From contig NC_030857.1 of the NCBI RefSeq assembly GCF_000208745.1, positions 10,239,995 to 10,303,994 on the forward strand: a stretch of 64,000 bases of DNA, read 5' to 3'. Each line of letters opens with the position of its first letter. Position 1 is the stretch's first letter. The notes under the pieces were generated by a model that worked only from the letters and a program-made list of their open reading frames with translations, searched no databases and was not told where the DNA came from. The translations under genes were made by a program, and so were the position numbers. The DNA comes from Theobroma cacao. Lineage: Eukaryota > Streptophyta > Magnoliopsida > Malvales > Malvaceae. Positions 50,110 through 63,189 of this stretch are shown here, piece after piece.

Positions 50110-50301
50110 TCAAAGTGAGGAGGATCTTTGACTGGTGATGGAATCTGAGAAGACAAAAACGGAGGGAGAGAATGGGGTTTTGAGAGAGTTTGGAGGGTAA
50201 ATTTGGGAATTGAGCAAGTGTCGCAGAGAAGAAACAGGAAACGAATGTTCAGGTAGGAAGAAAGAAAAGAGCGAGGCTGAGTCTTTTTTTCTCTTTTTCA
50301 T
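50110..50301 (-). other. Possible upstream ORF in the kinase 5' leader
   Basis: A 63-codon ATG frame ends 102 nt before the kinase ATG. The region reads as a CT/GA-rich leader. If transcription starts above 50301 this frame would precede the main one and could limit translation. Its Ser/Phe/Lys-rich product matches nothing I recognise. Transcript start is unknown. Confidence 0.25.
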
Positions 50302-53300
50302 TATTTAATTAACAGAATGGAAGAAAGAGAGCTGAAGTGGATAGGGTTCGGAAATTTCTTGGATTAAAATATGTTGACTGAAGTTACGGGAAAACCCTTA
50401 GAGAGGGCAGAGAATTACGGTGACAGAGATTCAACGGAATCACGAAAACGCCATTCGGAAGGGGGAAACAAAAACGATTTTGCTAGGGGCACCCGTCAAG
50501 CAGCTTTAAAACAGTAAAACAAAAATTCGCATCAGCATTTTAACCTTTTACCAAAACCGTTCCAACCTTTGTACGTTTTTTGTTTTGCATCCCTTCCGCT
50601 TTCTTACCTAAAAATAGTTAAAAGTAGAAAAGAGAAAAACTAAAACAGCCTTGGTATTGAAAAAACACCGGTCTACTTAAGTACAGACGGTACAAACTAT
50701 TCAAGCCTTTGTGTATATTTCAAACTTATCTGCTTCTTCTCCGAATATTGTTACCGTTACATGTAAACTGAATATGATATTTAAAGTGCATCAAATTGCT
50801 TAAAAAAATTAAGTTTTTCTCTTTATTTCTATTTTATTTTCTGAATTATTTTTTATACATGCTTAATGTAATTATTATTATTTGTTTAAATGAATTTTTG
50901 AGTGATAAAGAGTATTAAAAAATAAAAAAAAAAGAATTTGATTTGAATGAATCTCCAAAAGTAATTGAAATCACAACATTATCTCATTAAACTCTAAAGT
51001 TTCTTATAAGAATGGAAAAAATGGACATGTAAATAAAAAATCGATAAAGATAGAATTTGAACCTTTGTTGATCAATATTTTCTTAGTGAAGAGGAGGCTT
51101 TTGTTTTTTTTTTTATGTACAAAATGTTGAATTAATAAAATAAATATGAAAAAATTAAAAAAAAATTGCCATTCTTATGATAGACCACCACCTTTAAAGG
51201 TAATTAAACTAGTCAAGAAACATAAAACTGGGAAATTAGCAAAATATGAATTCAAGGCTCATCAAAGGATCTCTTCCAAATATTCACTTGATGTAATTTT
51301 TCCATTAGAATGGAAATTAAATAAATTTGTCAGTGGTTGCAATCATCCATTATTGTTTCCTTCACAAGTTGGTTTTCTTCCTACTAGCTAACTATCAATG
51401 TCAGAACATTGTTTAATTTGTATTGATATTTTAGGTTTATTCGCCCAATAAACAAGAATTATGCTACTTTTGTCACATTCAAACTTTATCCTTTTTGTGT
51501 GTAATTTTGTTGAATTTTCTGTTTTAATGGTTTCTATTGTGCTAGCGTTTTTGGACCAACTTGTGAGCTCTCTTTGAATGCTTAGTTTTAATACGATGCT
51601 TACTTAAATTTTATATTTTATATAATTTTAATGCAATTTTATATAGTATTCTTTTTTATTAAGATAAATTTCACTTCATTTTGAAATGTTCATTAATTAC
51701 TTTATGCATTTAAATCTAGGAATGGTACAGATAAAATATTCACTAATTTTGAGGTAGTTGTACTCTATCATATGTTATTTGGATTCTTCCCTTCATCCTA
51801 ATTAACATACTTGTATTTGATATTTTCTGAATACTTCACTACTCATATGACTACAACACTTTGATCCTCAAAATAAGCGTAAATTGTCAAAAAATATATC
51901 ATATCCACGTTCAACGCCATGCCTGCAGTTCAAAGAACATGGTCTGTAATATAAGAATATAATGCACATATGCTTGCCCTTGGATTTGATTAGCAATACT
52001 TATTATAACTCGAAATTGATTATTTAGTTAGAAGTGACATGGGGATAGGCTACAAAAACCTAGCTCAGACCTGAACTCAATAATGAAAAGTATGATTAAA
52101 TAATTTTCCATATATTATTAATCAAAATTAAATCAATAAATTCAATGTAAAATTTATATTTAGATATTTCATAATTTTAATAAATAATTTATCAATTATA
52201 AGTAATATACAAACTGAAATGTAATAAAAAATTAAAAATATACATAAAAAAAATTTGATTAACGAATAACTTAGGGCCGCTATCCGAATTAGTTTTAATA
52301 GAATTATAGTACTCCTACATAAGCAAGTCGGTTATTGTTGGATACCTATTTATAAGCCATTGCCATTTCTTTTTTGAAAGCTCATTGCCATTTCTATTTA
52401 AATCTTGGCATATATATATTTGTTTTAATGAAAACATGTCTCAATATTTGTAGTAAAAAAAAAACTAAAATTTTTGAATTTTCCTTAAAAGGAAAATCTA
52501 TGGGTAGATTTTTGAATATCGAAGATTAAGCTCATTTAATTAGGTTGCAAACTATTTAGTATTAAGCTCCTCAAATTCTTCTATTAATAATTAATTTTTT
52601 TAAAATTGTGATTTACTTAACCCTTAAGTATAAAGAAATTAATTATAAGTTAAAATAATAATTTATTTAATAAAAGAATACATATACGGTTATGGAGCTT
52701 GGAGAATAGAAAACATAATCTCATAATGGTATATCCATTTTATCAAAGTCATTCATACCGTGCATAACCAAGTTATCTTTTTCGTGAACAAAAGGAAAAG
52801 GGTGTGTAAGTCGCGTAATCCTACAACCCAACTTTGTAAATTGTTCACATACTGAAGGATATTATGGAGAAAAAGAAAAAGTTAAAATGTTGTTAGGAGA
52901 ATGATTAGTTTGGAAGCAAATTTTCATTTTACGAAGAAAAGTGATTAGGAAAGGTATTTGAGGTCGCTTTAACGGGTGCCCTTAAGGAAACCGTACTGCA
53001 TGGACACACGCAAACGCGTTTTTGGTTAGCGGGGAGGGAGCGTGCTAATGGGGCAGGCGTGACAGAGTTCGGAGAAGTAAGACAAGCTGGTAGAATTCAT
53101 TTTGGGTTATCCTCTCGGGTTTCAGACACGTGCTGGACATTTATGTGGGTGGGATCCATTTTGGACATTCCCTGGCAGTAACGGGAGTGTAAATTCCATG
53201 TTGGTTAGAATTAGACAAATTAAATTAAATAGGAGGTGAGGCAAGGGACACAATGGTTAACATTTCTTGCGTACAAAATCTTTTATTGTTAGTTGTGATA

Positions 53301-53339
53301 TGTAGAGGGAAAAAAATAAGACAGCTCTTTGTACGAGAG

Positions 53340-54085
53340 AAATAAAAGTATATTTTTTATAATATATTTAATTAAATTATATTATAATTTTATTTTACAA
53401 TAAATCATTATAATGTAAGATTGTAATTTAATTACATTATAACTAAAAGATGTAATGTGATTGCAGTTCAAAATTAATACAATCATATTATATTATACTC
53501 TGTAATATTATTAAAGACATTTTTACTTTTCAACTTCATTACTTTGTTAAAAATATTTAATAATATTATAATTAAAATAATATATATAATATAAAAATTA
53601 AAAAATAAAATAAAATATAAAAAATTAAAATTTATACAATATAAGTAAAAGAAATAAAAATAAAATATATAATATAAAAANAGATAAAGAAATAAAAATA
53701 AAAATAATTAATATAAAAATTATATTAAAAAATAAAAATAAATATAATATTATAATAAAAAATAAAAATAAAATATATGACATTAAAAATATATTTAAGA
53801 GATGATATTATATAAAAATTAACAATAAAAATAAAAGTATATTAAACTTGTATTTTAATAAATAGGAGTAATTTTAAAAATTAACATTACATTCCCAACA
53901 AAGCACTTGTAAACAAAACGTTGTAATGTTATCTTCCCTACATTTTAATCATTATTTTATTTGTATATTATATCAAATATTGTAATATTATTTTTCCTAT
54001 AATAACATTGCTTGCAATCACATTATTTGCAATTACATTATCTGTAATCACATTGTATTGTAAAGTATCAAACCACACCTAAATT
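53340..54085. repeat. AT-rich block with repeated AATNACATTAT motifs, MITE-like
   Basis: The right edge (about 54000-54085) carries successive copies of AATCACATTATTTGC, AATTACATTATCTGT and AATCACATTGTATTG, and ends ATCAAACCACACCT. The left part contains the inverse motifs (AATGTGATTGCAG, TTAATTACATT). The centre is nearly pure A/T (AATAAAAATAAAATATA-type). Inverse motifs at both sides and the ACCACACCT end suggest a non-autonomous inverted-repeat element. No left terminus or target duplication could be fixed. Confidence 0.35.
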
Positions 54086-56378
54086 CCGATGCTTTAGTAC
54101 ATAAAAAAAAAAAACAAATCATATAATGGTTTTAGATATGTACTTTTACAATTTATTGATTGAATTACTAAACCTCCTTAGAATTGGGATTGCAAATAAA
54201 GTAGTTTACTCTGTTAAGACTTACGTACAGGGCTTATTCATCACTATTATAAAAAATAATTTCTAGTCTTTTCCATGATGTAATTTACATTCATTTTGAA
54301 ATTTTATTTGAGTAATTTGACAATTAGTCAATATAAATAAAGGTAAAGTGATACCATGGAATCCAAATTTTTCAAAGAAGAATAATTATTTCATTGTACC
54401 CATCTTTTTGTTGGCAGCTGTGAATTGAATTGAAATGGTTTTCTATTAACCAACTAGTAGCATTTAGCCTGTATAATACTCTCTCTCTATATGTAAAAAA
54501 GTAACACTATGACTCAAGTTGTATGAAATTTCCACAAATGATCAAAGGAATAGATTAAAGCAACAATCTTTACCCTTTTTATTTTCTTTCTGTCTTTCCT
54601 TTATTCCTTTTTAGCAGTTGGGTTGCATGAAAACTAGCTTCTCTTTCTCTATTTTTCTTATTAGACAATGATTTTTGCCTTCCGATAACTCATCCCTCAC
54701 TTTTGCACCTTCACTTAAACCTTTGATGGGTAGAGATGTGAAAGGGAAAGCAATGAAATCAGTTCTCTCTTCTTTCTTTCGTTCTTTCTCTTTGCAATTT
54801 GACTAGATTTTGTTGCATAAGATTTTCTCTACTTTCAACTCGACTTTCATTTGAGAATTGAATCCATGACCTAAGCACCTTAGTTAACCAATAATCAGAG
54901 AGGATGGTGCTTAGAACAATATAAAAAAACCAAGCTTATCCATATCAGATGACCTTAGCACCCATAGTAAAGACAAGAATTATATAATATGTTTCTCTTT
55001 CTTCATTAACATAAAAACAATGATGCTAGCTGTTTTGAGCATTGGCACACAATTCTTTGCCTCAATCATATTAACCATAACATTGACAGATTAGTATCTC
55101 GTAAGATGGAAGACATACTGTACATCACTCGGTTTCTCCAAAATGCTTCTTAATATGCAATTACTCTCTCTTTAAATAAAAGGAAGTTTTATTTTTATAT
55201 ATTTATGTTTTGATTTAGATAAAAAAAATTTGAATCTTGAGATTCTAAAAAGAATAAATTATACATCAACTATCGAATTAAATACTTGACTATTAAACAA
55301 AAAGAAACTTAATTAATAATATATGATAAAAAAAGAAAAAAGTAACCAAAGTTAACTCTATGATTTTCATTTTTTAAATTAACAGTGTTGGCATTTGGTT
55401 TTTGTTAGTGTACCATTGAGGGTGACTTGTATTAGAATGATAGGATGCTTTTTCTTTTTTTTGAAATGAACGATAAGATGCTTGGAGTGGCACTATGATA
55501 ATAGCCTTGATAATGTGTGGATCCGATTACACTATACTTATCAAATTTTATATGAAAGTGGATTAATGATTTAAAATTTTCATATAGCACCAAATGTCTT
55601 TGATTTCATAAAAGAAGAGAACAAAAGTGCAAAGGTAAGAATAGAAGACACTAGAGATAGGTTTAGTTACTTTAGTGAATAAATATGTAAGGAAGATGAT
55701 TACTAGGTGCAGATTAATCTCTTTATATTTATAATATACGGTCTTGACAAAAATTTGGTTTGTATGTCGTTCTTATCCTTTGCAATATCACTATGTGTTG
55801 ATTTCATTTTCTTTTATCAGGATAGAGAGGAGAAAAATCTTGTAAGGATCTCTTAGATGGCCTAACACCTAGAATTACTCATATAAATGATAATATAATA
55901 TTTTAATAAAAAATAAAATTTAATTGGATACACTTGGAAACGGTTTTAAATTTTAAAAATATCAACCGAACTTAAACTCAATCCATTGACAATTCTACTT
56001 TATACATATGATTAATCTATGTTTGCCTAACAAAAACAAGTGTTATAATTAAGTAGCAGGCAAATCTTTTTATTTTTGACTAAAGTTTCAAAATCGAATT
56101 CCAAACTTAACTATTTAAAAAAGTAAAAAAAAAAAGAGAAATTCCTTTCGTGCTTCTTATATAATACTCAGAGCACAAACATAATCTTAAAGCTGGATTA
56201 ATTGATCTTCACTATGGTATACACTAATATAACAGTTGATTAGATAATGATTATCACAGTACGAAGGGTGTTGAAAAATTTACATTTGCCACTTTATGAT
56301 GACAAATTTATGAAGTGAAGATAAAGTGGGTGTTAAAGGGTAAATCTGCATTCTAGACAATGAATAATGATTAAGAAT

Positions 56379-56564
56379 TTATTCCCATACATGGTTTATC
56401 CTTTGTGAGACAATGGGCCATTCCAATCTGTTGACGTCGGCTTCAACAGGAATTTCTATTGGGGGCAGCGATGTGACAAAGTCTTTGTGGCAAAATGGTG
56501 TCAACAAATCGAACTGATTCCGGAAAGTAGAATTTTCTTTTTCCCCAAAGAGTTGTGTTCCCAA
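56379..56564 (-). pseudogene. Possible gene fragment, unidentified
   Basis: A 61-codon open frame in a locally GC-richer patch. Its text has protein-like composition (for example LLTPFCHKDF and PIEIPVEADVNRLEWPIV), unlike the low-complexity chance frames nearby. It has no domain I recognise and no matching exons around it. It may be a captured or relic exon. Confidence 0.25.
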
Positions 56565-58059
56565 ATATTCCTAGAGAATGGTCTGTGATATCACATTATG
56601 TTAAGCAATTAACGGACCTCTAAATGTTTTTGAATTTTCCCTAAAGGAGCAAAGGGTGATGCTGCTAGATAAGGAAATTGTCTTCATTTCTTACGTTTAA
56701 TATAGGGGTAAATTAGTTATTACCTTGTTTAATTGATGGAATTTAGAGGGAAATGAAGGTATAAAATGTCATGCTAAAATGTTGAATTTGATGATGCCAA
56801 CAATGGAGTTCAATCAACTACCGGCTAGATTGACTCTCTTAGGACCAAGTCAGTTAGAAGAGAGAGTAGTGAGAGAAAGTAAAGAGATTTATGTGTGGTG
56901 TATAAAAAGAAAAAAAAATTAGAAGTTCTTTTTTCGCATTCGGTTTATTGATTAGTGAATGATCTCTCTATAAAAAGAATAAGATTCGAATTTCTTTTCT
57001 CTCAAATATATGTATAAAAAATACCATCCCTTTCTTAGTAGTAATAGATCTAATTTATTGCACTTTGAGAGCATAAATGGAGGTTAAATGACCTAAAATG
57101 CCTAAGTTAGGTTGCCCACTCTTTATGCATGACAACACTTTTTACAGCTTTAGCAAGTTAGAAATGATGGCATATTGTTATTGCTTTCAATCAGTATTCA
57201 GTTTCTTTATCCTCCTTAATTTCAGGCATCATTTTGCTTTAACTGGTTTTGACTTTTGATAGACCAAAAAATAAAAAATGGAAGATAAATGATTTTTTTT
57301 TTTTAAAAATCAAAGTATCTTTCTTTAGGATCCACCTTTTGCACATAGCATGGCTTTCAATGGTAGTTGACTTGTGCAACTAGTGCTAATCTAAACTTAA
57401 TTCTGCAATCAAAGCCAGATACTATCATCAAAATTCATGCGTTGTTTAAGAAACGAAAGACTACTGCATACATCGTATCATTTTGAATGAAAGATGGTCA
57501 TGATCTAGCAAGTACTAAGAATTTTTTGCTATGTTCCTTCCAAAGTGGAGTTAACATGACAAAAGCAAGCTCTTGGACATTTCATAACTTCAACATATAC
57601 ACTTAAGGTAAATCTACAAACAAGTCATATCTGTAAAATTTCACTTTCACTTGATCAAGAAAATGGGCAATCTTTTACCAAACTTTCCTTGTAAAACCTC
57701 AAACTAAACCAAACTTCCAACAACAAAAAACAACATAAACAACAAGAATTCACGTATAATCAACCTCAAACTAAAGCAAACCCGACTGTCAATGTTCGCT
57801 TGATCAAGAAAATTTAATTTGTTACTTTGTCTCCGGAGCCTTGAGTACAAGTACCAACACTCCAATTCTGCTATTTATCCTACGAATGAGAGCAAAAATT
57901 AGAAAACTGTACAGACTGACCAAAAAGGAGGTTTAGATTGACTGAAACCAGTCATCAAGCATACGAAAACGGATGACTTTTTTACTAAAAATAATGAAAA
58001 GTGATGACTAATATTAGACTAACATTTTGGTCTTTGGTTTTGAGCTTTAACAGGCATTT

Positions 58060-58414
58060 TGTTAACTTTTAAGAAAAAAAATAATAATCCTTAAAAATCG
58101 ACACTAGTAAGCAAAAGCAAAACAAGATGAAGAAGAAGACCAGATACCAAAAGCCGGAAACGACTAAAACAGCTGGTTTTAAAATACCATATCAAATATA
58201 AAACGGTTTGAAATGGACCCCACACAAAGCTATCTAGTGCATTGCTAAACAAAAGGGAATAAAAACCAATCAGAAATAAAATGAAACAAGAACACGTGTA
58301 TATCACGTTGATCAGATAAGTAAAGAAAGAATGTGACAATCACGAGCTGTCACTTTACCAAACAGTTTAAAAAAGGTTTGCTCCATGCATCAATTCAACC
58401 TTCCACCTTCAACG
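58060..58414 (-). repeat. 3' LTR of the copia element
   Basis: Similar throughout to 63190-63605, for example GCAAAAGCAAAACAAGATGA at 58112 and 63242, and CACTTTACCAAACAGTTTAA at 58351 and 63543. It lacks about 50 bp present in the other LTR near 63400-63455. The inner boundary near 58411-58414 reads CTTCAACG where the other copy has CTTCAACA. Confidence 0.85.
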
Positions 58415-61400
58415 CACTTTCTGGAAGTTGAATTTGTAGACTCCGAGCTTCAATCTCATTAGCTCATATTTATTTTTATTAAAAGGTGTGTTTGGTTTAT
58501 AAGAAGAAATAGAGTGAGAATGGAATAATTATTTCGTATGAATAGAATATACGATGAATAACTATTATGTAATTTGATTTATGGGAATGATATATGACAT
58601 GAATTGTTATTATAAATTATTTTAATGTTTGATTAGCATGAATAGTTTTAAGAATAATTAAGGAGTAAGTGATAAATGACAAAAATACCATTTAATATAA
58701 TATTTAATTTTGAATTAAAATATTAATTTTATTATTTTATTCTTTATTTTAAAATATTAAAATATAAAAATTTTATAATTAAAATTTTAATTTAATTTTT
58801 AAGTTTAAAATATTAACTTTTTATAATGTTTAATTAAAACTTAACCTTTTTATTTTAAATTCATTTAAATATTTTCTTTTTAATTTTTAAATTTTAAATG
58901 CATTTTAATTTAGTGAGAGAAAGAGAGTGGTAGTTGGGTAGAGAGAGAAAGAAATTGTAAAAAATGAATAAAATGTATTTTACATAGTAGGGTAATTCTT
59001 CAAATCAATGAAGGATATTTTTGTCCATTAATGTTTTTACTCTATTCTTCGCTTCTCGGAATAGCCAATATCGAGGAGCCCATACCAAAAAGGGCCTGGG
59101 AATTGAGTGTTCCCTTATATCCCTGAATGGCAATTTCTTCCAACCAAATAAAGTGTTAAAGAAGGATTAGGAATAAGAGGAATGACTATTCCATTCCTTC
59201 CAACCAAATATGCTGTAAGTGCTTTAGTAAAGATGTCAACCAACTGATCATTGGTGCTATAATACTTAACCAGAACCTCATTGTTTTTGATGGCTTCTCT
59301 TATAGCATGGTGTTTAACTGTTATATGCTTTGTTCTTCCATGATTAACTGGATTTGAAGTAATCACATAGCAAAATTGTTATCCACCCAAAGAACTATTG
59401 GTTGTTCATGAATCACTTTCAAATCTAATAGGATCTTTTGAGCCAGAGTGCTGGATTTATTAAAGCTGATGTAGTCACATATTTTGCCTTTATAGAGAAT
59501 TGTGCAACAATTTCCTGTTTTTTAGAATTCCAAGAAAATATAGCACTCCCAAAGGAGAAGTAGTAGTTACTTGTGCTTTTAGAATCTTCCCAACTCCTTA
59601 CCCAATCATTGTCTGAGTAACCGTGCAATTCCAGCTTCATATTCTAACCGAATTTTAAACCATAACTTAAGGTTCATTTAGCATATCTAAGAATCCTTTT
59701 AGTTGCCATTAAATGAACTTCTGAAGGCTTTTGCATAAATCTAGACAACAGACTAGTAGCATGCATAATATCTGGTCTAGATGTAGAAAGATAGAGTAAA
59801 CTTCCAATGAGGTTTTTGTAGTACGTCTCATTAGCTTCTACATTTCCATCATTCAAACCAAACCTGTTTTCAGTGACCAGTGGTGTTGCTACTGACTTAT
59901 AGTTTTCCATCTTGAAGTTCTTCAACAACTCTGAACCATATTTTTTTTGGTGCATCAGTATATAACCTGCATTTTGCTTAATCTGCAAACCCAAAAAATA
60001 TGACATTTTCCCCAAATCATTCATATCAAACTCATTTTGCATTTTTCCTTTGAAGTCATTCAAAATATCTTCACTTGGCCCTGTGATGAGTAGATCATCG
60101 AAATAGAGAGAAATTATAAGATATACAAGATTACTTGAGCTTTTGACATACAAAGTATGTTCATTTTCACTTCTTATAAAGCCTCGATTTAATAAATAGT
60201 TGTTCATTCTTTCATACAAAGCTCGTGGGGCTTGTTTAAGACCATACAGTGCCTTGAGTAATTTACATACTTTATTTTCTTTCTCAACTAGAACAAAGCC
60301 TTTAGGTTGCTCAACATAGATATTTTCTTTGATAGTCCCATTTAAGAATGCAAATTTGACGTCCAAGTGCTATATTGGCCATCCTTCAATAGCTACAAGT
60401 GCCACCAGTAGCCTAATTGTATCTTGTTTGGCTACTGGTGCAAAAGTCTCAAAGAAATGCACTCCACATACTTAAGAGAACTTCACAACAAATCTAGCCA
60501 TGTATTTATTGATAGTTTCATATGAGTTAAGTTTTCTTCTGTAGACCCACTTAACTCCTATTACTTTTTGATTCTCAAGTCTGTCAACCAAACATTAGGT
60601 ATTATTTTTCTTAATCATCATCATCTCAGTCTTCATAGCTTGTCTATAAAGCTCATTTACAATAGCTTCTACATATGAACTTGGTTCAAAGATAGCAACA
60701 TAACACCTTAAATAAATGTCTTCCAAAGATTTTGTCCCTTTCACAAGAGGTTCATCATTATCATCATCTAACTCTAGTTCATTGTCATGTTTTGATATGT
60801 AATCTATCACAATGTGTTGATTGTGTGAACTTTCTACAACTTTAGTGTCCCAATTCCACTTCTTGCTTTCATAAAAAACAACGTCCTTATTAGTAAAGAA
60901 CTTCATTATCATGACTTTCAATCATCTATATCCTTTAGAAACTTCATTATACCCAAGGTGAATTGCAATAACAAATTTTTTGTCTAGTTTTATTCTCTTA
61001 ACATTTGATATCTTTGCATAACATACACATCCAAATATTTTTCAATGAACAATTGAAGGTTTCAAATCATACCAAGCTTCATAAGGAATCTTACTTACCA
61101 GGGCTTTTGTTGGAGCTAAGTTTAGCAAATACTTGGTTATGTTCACATCTTCTGCCCACAGTGTTTTTGGCAAACTTTTCTTAAAGAGTAAACACCTTGC
61201 CATCTCCATTAAGGTTATATTTTTTATCTTAGAAACACCATTCTATTAAGAGCTATAAGACACTGTTAACTGATGTAAAATACCAAACTTGCTCAGGTAA
61301 CGTTCAAACTCTTTATTTATGTATTCACTACCATTTTCACTCCTTAGCATTTTAATGGTCATGTTCATTTGATTTTCTACTAGTGCTTTGTACTTAATAA

Positions 61401-63090
61401 ACACTTTCAAAGCATCATATTTCACTTTGAGAAAATAAACCCAGGTCAACCTTGTATAGTCATCAATAAATAGTAAATAATACTGCTTCTATTTAGAGAT
61501 GAAGTCTTCATGGGGCTTTTAAGATCAGTATACATCAACTATAACTTTTGTGTAGCATTCCATCTTTTGACTTTGGGAAATGCTGCACGTTTGTGCTTGC
61601 CAAATTAACAAATATCACATACCTTGTTACAGCTTGAAATCATTGGCAAACCAACTACCATTTTATTTGTGCTCATCAATTTAAGTGAACCTAGTTCACA
61701 TGACCAAATCTTTTTTGCCAAAGGTCATTATCACTCACAGTGCACTTGTAAGCAGAATGATTAACTTTCATCCAATCTAGAGGAAAACATTTTTTCCTCA
61801 TCCCTACTATTAGTAGCTCAATTTTAGTAGGATCTTTAATTGTCCATGCCTTATCCCTGAATACTAATTCATAATCATCATCCACCAGCTACCTTACATT
61901 GAGTAGGTTTTGACTAACATCAGGTGCATAAAAAATGTTTGAAATTGACTTTAAACCATCAAGTGTTTGCACTCATACTATACTAACTCCAAAGATAAAT
62001 AGGAAATCTCCATTGCCAATTTCTATCTTAGTTTTGAAGCTGCCATCAAGAGTTGCAAAACTCTGCTTGCAACCAGTTAAATGGCTTGAGTAGCCACTAT
62101 CTATCAACTAAGTGTTTTTTTTTTCATCAGAATCAACCTTCTTAACCGTGAAAAGAACTTCATCGTCCACCTAATCCTTCTGCTAAGCAAGAACAACTTT
62201 TTAGTTCCTCGATTCTTATAAACTTTTTCTATATGACCTTATTGGTTACAAGTTCTACATTTGACATTAGGCTTGTACCAGCAAAACTTCTTAATATGAT
62301 TGGTCATTTTGTAGTATGAGCAAGGTGAACAAGTCCTTTTTTGATTTCCTTAATTCTTTTTCATTGGTTTTCTTTCCTTTGTTCTTTCTTTCATTCCTAG
62401 ACTTCTTGCTATACCCATCGTTGTGTTGATATTCTACATTTCTAGCCATCAAGGCACCTTCAATAACATTTTCCTGCCTCAATGCCTTTTTCTATTCTTA
62501 AGGTTGTAAAGTATTCATAAGCTCATTTACAGAAATTGATCCTAAATCTCTAGAATCTTCTAGAGATGAAATTTTTGACTCACAGTTCTTTGGGAGACTT
62601 ACTAAAAATTTATTCACTATTCTTTCCTTATATACTTCTTCACCAAAAGCCTTAAACGATTCACAATTTTGTGAACCTTATCTGAATAATCTTGAATTGT
62701 CTTTTCATCACCCATTTTTAGAGTTTCAAACTTTCTCCAAAGGTTCAAAGCCTGAAGTTGTCTAGTCCTATCATTCCCAAAAATCTCTACCTTTATCTTA
62801 TCTTAAGCCTCCTGTGGTGATTTACAATTTATAATTGTAAATATAGAATCTAAGATTGTAGAATGTGGAATAGAAAGTGCTTTGTACCTTTTTGCTACTT
62901 TCTCATTATGCTGTTTCAATTGAGCAATGATTGGGTTGACGACTCTTAAAATGGGGGGATCACCTCCAGCATTAACAATCTCCCACAAGTCATAGGCTCT
63001 CAGATAAGCCTCCATCTTAATCGCTCAAATTTGATAATTTTGCCTAGAAAAAATGGGAGAAGTAGTGACACTGAGGCTAGAAAAAGCCAT
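58411..63090 (-). pseudogene. Broken copia gag-pol polyprotein
   Basis: The start is likely ATG 63088-63090. The gag follows (EAYLRAYDLWEIV), already broken by a TGA where the family has Trp. Next come a zinc knuckle near 62240 (CRTCNQ, then a stop and a lost final Cys), protease LIDSG near 62105, GAG-pre-integrase near 61691-61885 (LWQKRFGHVN), integrase (about 61200-61690), reverse transcriptase (59674-60366 open, with KALYGLKQAPRAL, YFDDLLI, YFLGLQI and SRPDIMHA) and RNase H (59240-59640, ending near DIFTKAL). After an inserted element the last codons resume at 58411-58470 (YELMRLKLGVYKF) and end at the LTR edge. YFDD stands where most copia enzymes have YVDD. No continuous polyprotein can be made. 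Confidence 0.9.
58483..59215. mobile_element. 733-bp inverted-repeat insertion (MITE-like) in the copia element
   Basis: The segment splits the copia RNase H tail: coding text stops after DIFTKALTA on one side and resumes with YELMRLKLGV on the other. Its ends are imperfect inverted repeats (AAGGTGTGTTTGGTT at the left; CAGCATATTTGGTT as complement at the right, differing mainly by transitions). TAA flanks both sides (58480-58482 and 59216-59218), which would fit a PIF/Harbinger-type 3-bp duplication. The interior is AT-rich and non-coding. A second copy of the right end, TTCTTCCAACCAAATA, lies at 59138-59153, so the right arm may be duplicated or two elements may be nested. Confidence 0.65.
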
Positions 63091-63177
63091 TAAAAACATA
63101 GAGTTTAAAAGTTGAGAAAAAAAAAGCAATCACCACTGAAGAAAAAATTCCTTACAGTCCCACAAGATCCAAGTAAT

Positions 63178-63189
63178 GCTTTGATACCA
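63178..63189 (-). promoter_or_regulatory. Primer-binding site of the copia element
   Basis: Read on the minus strand, TGGTATCAAAGC directly follows the 5' LTR end (GTTAACA). It matches the tRNA-Met-type primer site TGGTATCAGAGC with one change. Confidence 0.85.

Larger units (their letters stand above)
50302..58059. other. Intergenic region upstream of the ACT-kinase gene
   Basis: About 7.8 kb with no supported complete gene. Roughly 50302-50700 would be the kinase promoter side; no clear TATA box was seen. A very A/T-rich block (53340-54085) and a protein-like fragment (56379-56564) are listed separately. An 81-codon frame at 51146-51391 was judged chance. A single N is at 53681. Confidence 0.45.

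Noticed and set aside
51146..51391. 81-codon frame rich in Lys
   Set aside because: It begins in an A-run, has no recognised homology or flanking exons, and sits in AT-rich DNA.
58060..58414. An 82-codon hydrophobic minus-strand frame and its counterpart near 63324-63506
   Set aside because: Both lie in the copia LTRs and match each other because the LTRs do.
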